Shown here one piece after another: positions 1-4,300 of a DNA stretch of 6,562 nucleotides; the first letter of the stretch is position 1; every line of letters starts with the position of its first letter. The DNA lies in the NCBI GenBank assembly GCA_013298335.1, contig JAAFHI010000200.1, positions 1 through 6,562 on the forward strand. Direction: 5' to 3'. The notes below the pieces were generated by a model. It was not told the DNA's origin. It did no database searches and saw only the letters and a program-made list of their open reading frames with translations. This DNA is from Actinomycetota bacterium. GTDB taxonomy: Bacteria; Acidobacteriota; Blastocatellia; Chloracidobacteriales; Chloracidobacteriaceae. The position numbers and the translations under genes are program-made.

Positions 1-80
1 TCGGCGCGAGGGCAAAAAAACGCATTCGACGGAAGCCGGCACGAGGCGGAGGCTTCACGATCGGGCGTCGACGCGGCGCG

Positions 81-98
81 GGTTTTCTTTGGAAAACC
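81..98. repeat. Perfect 7-bp inverted repeat (hairpin)
   Basis: GGTTTTC (81-87) and GAAAACC (92-98) are exact reverse complements around the 4-base loop TTTG. The element lies about 150 bases upstream of the zinc-ribbon gene. No T run follows on either strand, so it does not look like a complete intrinsic terminator. It could be the operator of a dimeric regulator or a 3' hairpin of an upstream transcript. The structure is seen directly; its role is not known. Confidence 0.45.
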
Positions 99-135
99 GA
101 TTGTAGGGGCATTTCTCGGTTTCTGTAAAGCAAAC

Positions 136-166
136 CTGCACGAACAACTGTGTTCACATTTATACA
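136..166 (+). promoter_or_regulatory. Weak candidate promoter for the zinc-ribbon gene
   Basis: TATACA at 161-166 matches the bacterial -10 consensus TATAAT at four of six positions, including the strongly conserved TA start. It sits in the AT-richest part of the upstream region. The best -35 candidate, CTGCAC at 136-141, matches TTGACA only at three positions and leaves a long 19-base spacer, so the -35 call is poor. Transcription would begin near 172-174, giving a leader of about 75 bases before the start at 248. Alternative sigma factors or a more upstream promoter (TTGTAG 101-106 with TGTAAA 124-129) are equally possible. Confidence 0.2.
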
Positions 167-171
167 GTTCG
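141..171. repeat. Nested inverted repeats over the putative -10 region
   Basis: AACTGT (146-151) and ACAGTT (164-169) are a perfect inverted pair with a 12-base spacer. CGAAC (141-145) and GTTCG (167-171) form an outer pair in the same place. TGTG (149-152) and CACA (155-158) form a small inner pair. The cluster covers the candidate -10 box, where a repressor or activator site would be expected. The arms are short and may be chance, so an operator role is inference only. Confidence 0.3.
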
Positions 172-173
172 TG

Positions 174-204
174 GTTTACCGATGTCCGTCGAACGTTTAC
201 GATG
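174..204. repeat. Short direct repeat GTTTAC(C)GATG with 21-base period
   Basis: GTTTACCGATG (174-184) recurs as GTTTACGATG (195-204), with starts 21 bases apart, about two helical turns. It lies in the probable untranslated leader, just downstream of the candidate -10 box. The first copy contains the upstream ATG at 182. The same-face spacing is what paired regulator-binding sites often show, but two 10-base copies are thin evidence. Confidence 0.25.
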
Positions 205-234
205 CGCGGAAAGATTCGTCTACTTGGATCGAGC

Positions 235-240
235 AGGAGA
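235..240 (+). promoter_or_regulatory. Shine-Dalgarno AGGAGA that sets the start at 248
   Basis: AGGAGA at 235-240 lies 7 bases before the ATG at 248, a near-ideal ribosome-binding arrangement. The in-frame ATG at 182 has no purine-rich box in front of it; the preceding bases read GTGGTTTACCG. This decides the start of the downstream gene. An out-of-frame ATG at 244 and a third in-frame ATG at 254 are less well spaced. Confidence 0.75.
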
Positions 241-247
241 AGCATGT

Positions 248-1348
248 ATGCAGATGATTCATTGTCCGGAATGCGGCACCGAGTCCAAACCCGGCACCCG
301 TTTTTGCCGCCAGTGCGGTCGTGAAATTCCAGCGGCGGCCCCCGCCCCGCCCGCCGGACAGGCCACCATCGCCATGGGCGCGGTGAGCCCGGCCCCCAAA
401 CCGGCCGCGCCGCCGCCCGCCGACCCGATGAAGACGATTGTCGCCGGCATGCCCGCGCCGACCGGCCCGCCCGCGGGACAGGCCACCATTGCGATGGGCG
501 CGGTCAATTCTCCGCCGCCGCCCGCCGCCGACCCGATGAAAACGATTGTCGCCGGCATGCCCGCCGCGCCGCCGCCGAGCGCCGGACAGGCCACCATCGC
601 GATGGGCGCGGTCAACTCTCCGCCGCCCTCGCTCGCCAAGCCGTCCGGACCGCCGCCCGCCGATCCGCTCAAGACGGTCGTGGCCGGAATGCCCGCCGCG
701 CCGCCACCGACCGGGTTTCCCGTCGGCGCCGCCACCGTCGTTCAGGCGGCCCAGACGTCCAACCAGTCGCCGAACTACACCGGCGAACAGAACTATTCGC
801 AGTCCCCGCAATACCAGCAGCCGGCGGACGCGCCCGCCAAAAAGGGCAGCAAGGTTCTCATCTTCGTTCTCATTGGCGTCTTTTTGCTGGGACTCCTCGT
901 CATCGGCGGGGGTCTGATCCTCTACCTGATCGTCGGTTCAAATTCATCTTCGTCAGGGCGTCCGACACCGCCGGTCGCCGGGAGCGTCGAGATTTTCGAC
1001 AGCAAGCTCTCTCAAATCGAATTGTGCGGCTACCCGGCTTTACCGGGAGAAACGACATCGTTCGACGAGGCGAATGCGGGGACCAGCTTCTCCGCCTCGA
1101 CCAAGGCCGTCCGCCTGCGACTCAAGGGCAATACCGGCGCCTCGAGTTATCAGGTGATCTGGAAGGCCGGAGCGCAAAAGATTCTGGATCAAAGCATCAC
1201 TCCCAACCTCAATACTTCCACGGGACGGGTCTATTTTCTGACCCTCTATCTGACCAGCGACCGGGCGCTTCCAAAAGGCGCCCACACGGTTGAACTCAAG
1301 AATGGCGACACGGTCGCCGCCCAGGCACGCTTCCTGATCGGAAGTTAG
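248..1348 (+). CDS. Zinc-ribbon, threonine-repeat, single-pass membrane protein
   Basis: 366 residues; I do not recognise a named gene. Residues 6-23 form a zinc ribbon (CPECG, then CRQCG; Cys 6, 9, 20, 23) of the type found at the N-terminus of many bacterial signalling and membrane proteins. Residues 30-169 are a Pro/Ala linker in which two short motifs alternate, AGQATIAMGAV and DPMKTIVAGMPA, giving seven similarly placed threonines. Residues 170-191 are rich in Q, N, Y and S. A KKGSK patch (198-202) precedes one hydrophobic helix (about 203-230). By the positive-inside rule the zinc ribbon and repeats are cytoplasmic. A Ser/Pro linker then leads to a C-terminal domain (about 247-366) with alternating strand-like segments (AVRLRLKG, SSYQVIWKAG, VYFLTLYLT, HTVELKNG), probably a beta-sandwich outside the membrane. 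The start at 248 rests on AGGAGA at 235-240 and on the usual M-x-CPxCG beginning. An ATG at 182 would add 22 residues with no motif. Role unknown; a substrate or scaffold for the neighbouring kinase/phosphatase is inference. Confidence 0.85.
   Translation: MQMIHCPECGTESKPGTRFCRQCGREIPAAAPAPPAGQATIAMGAVSPAPKPAAPPPADPMKTIVAGMPAPTGPPAGQATIAMGAVNSPPPPAADPMKTIVAGMPAAPPPSAGQATIAMGAVNSPPPSLAKPSGPPPADPLKTVVAGMPAAPPPTGFPVGAATVVQAAQTSNQSPNYTGEQNYSQSPQYQQPADAPAKKGSKVLIFVLIGVFLLGLLVIGGGLILYLIVGSNSSSSGRPTPPVAGSVEIFDSKLSQIELCGYPALPGETTSFDEANAGTSFSASTKAVRLRLKGNTGASSYQVIWKAGAQKILDQSITPNLNTSTGRVYFLTLYLTSDRALPKGAHTVELKNGDTVAAQARFLIGS
353..754 (+). repeat. Alternating coding repeats with central threonines
   Basis: Two motif types alternate within the linker of the zinc-ribbon protein. 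Type A (AGQATIAMGAV) is at 353-385, 473-505 and 581-613, with a degenerate fourth copy (VGAATVVQAAQ) at 722-754. Type B (DPMKTIVAGMPA, third copy DPLKTVVAGMPA) is at 422-457, 530-565 and 662-697. The combined unit is 36-44 residues, joined by Pro/Ala spacers of variable length. Copies A2 and A3, with the following NSPPP codons, differ only at third codon positions; B1 and B2 differ only in a Lys codon (AAG/AAA). This looks like internal duplication followed by selection for the peptide. The threonines fall at protein residues 40, 63, 80, 99, 116, 143 and 163. Confidence 0.85.
1345..1348. other. Interlocked stop codons of convergent genes
   Basis: The four bases TTAG contain TAG (1346-1348), the stop of the forward zinc-ribbon gene, and the reverse complement of TAA (1347-1345), the stop of the reverse kinase/phosphatase gene. 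The genes therefore overlap by 4 bp tail to tail with no spacer. I see no GC-rich hairpin followed by a T run on either strand near the junction, so each transcript probably runs some way into the other gene's antisense strand, unless Rho or another mechanism stops it. Confidence 0.85.
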
Positions 1349-4300
1349 TGAGATTCCGGGACGCGCTCTCCGAATCCTACGCCGCGAATTCCCGGCTGCC
1401 CGTTTTCTCCCACCATAAATCCGAAGACCGTGATGTCGTCGCGCTGTGGCTCTCCGCACCGGTAGGCGGAAAGTTCCCCCTCAAGCCGGGCACGCTGCTC
1501 GCTCATGGGCAGCCGACTGCACGCGGTGAGCGTCTCGCGCAGGCGCCGAACCCCGAACTTCACCCCGGCCGGGTCGTTTTGATCGGCGAAACCATCCGTC
1601 ACGAGGTAGAAGGCCATCTGCGTGCCGATTTCGATCTCGTGTTCGCTGAACCGCCGGTCCCCGCTGCGCCGACTGCTGCCGACGGCGGTGCGGTCGCCCT
1701 TGAGTTCCCGCAACTCCCCGTTGTGACCGGTGAAATAGAGCGACCGCCGGGCCCCGGCGAACGTGACCGACCGGCGGTCCCGCGCGATGCGGACGAGCGC
1801 GGCGTCCATGCTCTCGAAGACTTCCTCCTTCACGCCTTCCCGCTTCAGCGCCCGGTTGATGCCGACGTGCAGCCGGGCGAGGATGCGCGCCGGATCGGTG
1901 ACCCGTTTTTCGACCACGATCTGCTCCAGCAGCGCGTCGCCGATCATCGCCATCAGCGCACCGGGAACGCCATGCCCGGTACAGTCGCCCACCGCGACGA
2001 CCAGTTCGCCGTTGACGTCCCGCACCCAGTAAAAATCCCCGCTGACGATGTCTTTCGGCTGAAAGAAGACGAAACTCTCCGGCAGGACCGCCCGAAGCGC
2101 GGTTTCCGACGGCAGAATCGCCTGCTGAATCCGCTCGGCATAGCGCAGGCTGTCGAACAACTGGGTCGTCTTTTCCTCGAGTTCCGCCGTCCGCTCGCTG
2201 ACCTTGGCTTCCAGATCGGCATAGAGCCGGGCGTTTTCGAGCGACACCGCCGCCTGCGCCGTCAGCAGGTTGAGCACTTCCCGGCGCTGCGGCGTGAAGA
2301 CGTTCCCCATCAGCCGGTTTTCAAGGTAGAGCATGGCAGTCAGCTTTCCCTGATGGAGCACCGGCAGGCAAAGGACCGAGCGCGGCGCAACGTCCCGGAT
2401 ATAGGGATCGTCGCCGAACTCCCGTGATGCCGGCGCATCGTCGAGGAGGACCGCCTCGCCGGTCCGGGCAACGAAGTTCACGACTGACACCGGGATGTTT
2501 TCGCCCTCGCGCGGCGGCTCGGACTGAAGCACCCGGATGCGTTCGACCAGCGCGTCGTTTTCAGCCTCGATGCGCCACGCGCCGTGCCGGTCGGGCAGCA
2601 GCAGGAGGCCACGCTGCGCTCCGGCGTTTTCGAGCGCGATGCGCATGATCGCGTCGAGCAGTTGATCGAGCCGAATTTCACCCGAAAGCGCCTGCGCAGC
2701 CTTCATCACCGAGGAAAAATCGAATCCGGTCACCGTCCGGTTTTCGCCCGAATCCGACAGCCGGGGAATCTGGAACGTCCCGCTCCGGCGGGCATCGAGT
2801 TCACCGATCAGGGCTGAAAACGTTTCGTCAATGTGCCGGACCTTGGCGAGCGCGCCCCACCGCAGGTAGGCGTAGCGGGCTTCCTGGGCATAGACGCGGG
2901 CGAGTTTCGGCTTGCCGGAAGCGACGAAAAACGCCGCCGCCAGTTCGTTGGCGAAGGCTTCGTCGTGGAGAAATCCGTTTGCGTGGGCCAGTTCGACCGC
3001 CCGGTCATAGTGGTCGAGCGCGCCCGCCGCGCGCCCCGCTACCCGGCAGCGTTCCGCGTCGTGCAGATGGAGCAGGTGTTCATAGTTCATTGGCGCGTGC
3101 CGGGCCCAGACTTCGAGTTTCGCCCGGTTTTCGTCAAGCGCGGCAAAAATTTCCGCGTCGGCGTCGGCGTCTCCGGTCAGTCGCCCCAGCCGGGCCAGCG
3201 AATCCAGCAGGGCGAAGCGCGGCGCGAGACAGGTGGCGCGGATGGCATGAAAATTCCGCAGGGTCAGGTCGGCGTCGGCGACCGCGTCGGCCCGGCGTCC
3301 GAAGAGCACTTTCAGGTACAACCGCAGAAAAGCGAGCGTACCGAGCGTGGCCGTGTCGTTTCTCTGGAGCAGGTCGGCTTCAAGCGTGGTCTCGTTCGCC
3401 CACGGCCCCGCGAACGCCCACGGTTCGTCGGTCCGCTCGACCAGATTCGCGACGCACTGGCGGAAAATGGCGAACGCGAGCGCGTGCCGTTCCTGACGCA
3501 GCCGGGCGACCTGCTCGTACTGCTCGGCGATTTCGGTCTCCATCTCCCGGAGCGACGTGCCAATGGCGAACTTCATCTCCATCCGGGCAAGCAGACCGGC
3601 GGATGCGAACTCGAACTCGCCGGTTTCCAGACCGGAACGGAAGGATTCAAACAGCGGATCGAGCGATTCGCGCAGATGGCGTTCCCAGACCCTGGCAAAC
3701 CAGGCCACCACGAAGAACGTTCTGGCCCGCGTTGCCCGCGCATCCGACCGCTCGGCCATCTTCATTGCCAGGTTGCCGAACCGGACCCCGTCGGCAATCC
3801 GGCCAAGCTGCCCGCAGAGCAGGACCGAGTACCCGGCATACACGCCGGACGAATAGGCCATGTTTCCGTGGTCGAGGAGCAGCGAAAGGCGCTTTAAAGT
3901 CAGTAGCACCATCAGTTCCGGCGAGGTGAAATAGGCGGCGACCGCCACCCGGTGCAGGATGCGTGACGCCGCCAGCGCCGTCGGGTCGGTCATCTCCGGC
4001 AGGTGAACGAGGTCTTCGATACCCTTTCCGGCGAGCTTTTCCTGAATCTCGCCAACCGCCGCCCCGATTTCCGCCGCCGTCGGCTGGTCGGGAAACACCA
4101 CGCCGAGATTGGCCAGAATTGCCCGGCCCAGCGTCACGGTCTGATTGAAGCGATACCGCGCGAAATCGGCGAGCAGGACCGATTCCCACAACCGGATGGC
4201 TTCGGGGCCGTCTTTCAGATGCCCGGTCGCCGCCTCGACGTACTTCTCCATCACGTCGAACTCGGTACTCAGGTTCGCCGCCTCGACGGCTTCGATGTGC

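Larger units (their letters stand above)
1..247. other. Upstream region without a convincing gene
   Basis: No convincing complete gene is visible here. All three forward frames are open from base 1 for some distance. Frame 2 stops at 104-106 (TAG) and frame 3 at the TAA near 126-128. Either could be the tail of a gene entering from the left, but the peptides are Arg-rich and carry no motif I recognise. From about 80 to 200 the base composition shifts to AT-richer than the flanks, as expected for a promoter and leader of the gene starting at 248. A 6-bp inverted repeat (GAAGCC 32-37, GGCTTC 51-56, 13-base loop) lies near the left edge, with a run of seven A at 14-20. Read on the minus strand the T run is 11 bases beyond the stem, too far for a standard terminator. 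Confidence 0.5.

Noticed and set aside
14..56. GAAGCC/GGCTTC stem plus an A run, considered as a reverse-strand terminator
   Set aside because: The T run on the minus strand is 11 bases past the stem, the stem is only 6 bp, and the loop is 13 bases.
1..324. Forward frame 1 open from the window edge to about 324
   Set aside because: It overlaps the better-supported start at 248, has no motif or ribosome site, and its composition does not differ from chance.
353..754. CRISPR or mobile-element repeat
   Set aside because: The repeats are in frame, differ mostly at third codon positions and have coding spacers of variable length; they are internal protein repeats.
197..811. Reverse-strand open frames across the repeat linker (204 and 158 codons)
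   Set aside because: Their repetitive Gly/Arg or Ala/Gly content is the mirror of the forward Pro/Ala repeats. The forward frame has the zinc ribbon, ribosome site and membrane helix.
1348..2427. Long forward open frame antisense to the phosphatase end (359 codons)
   Set aside because: It starts at a GTG inside the forward gene's stop region and runs opposite the well-supported SpoIIE/GAF coding sequence. Its translation has no motifs, and it is explained by GC-rich codon bias.
2833..3897. Long forward open frame antisense to the helical middle region (354 codons)
   Set aside because: Arg/Gly/Pro-biased translation with no recognisable domain; a shadow of the reverse gene in GC-rich DNA.
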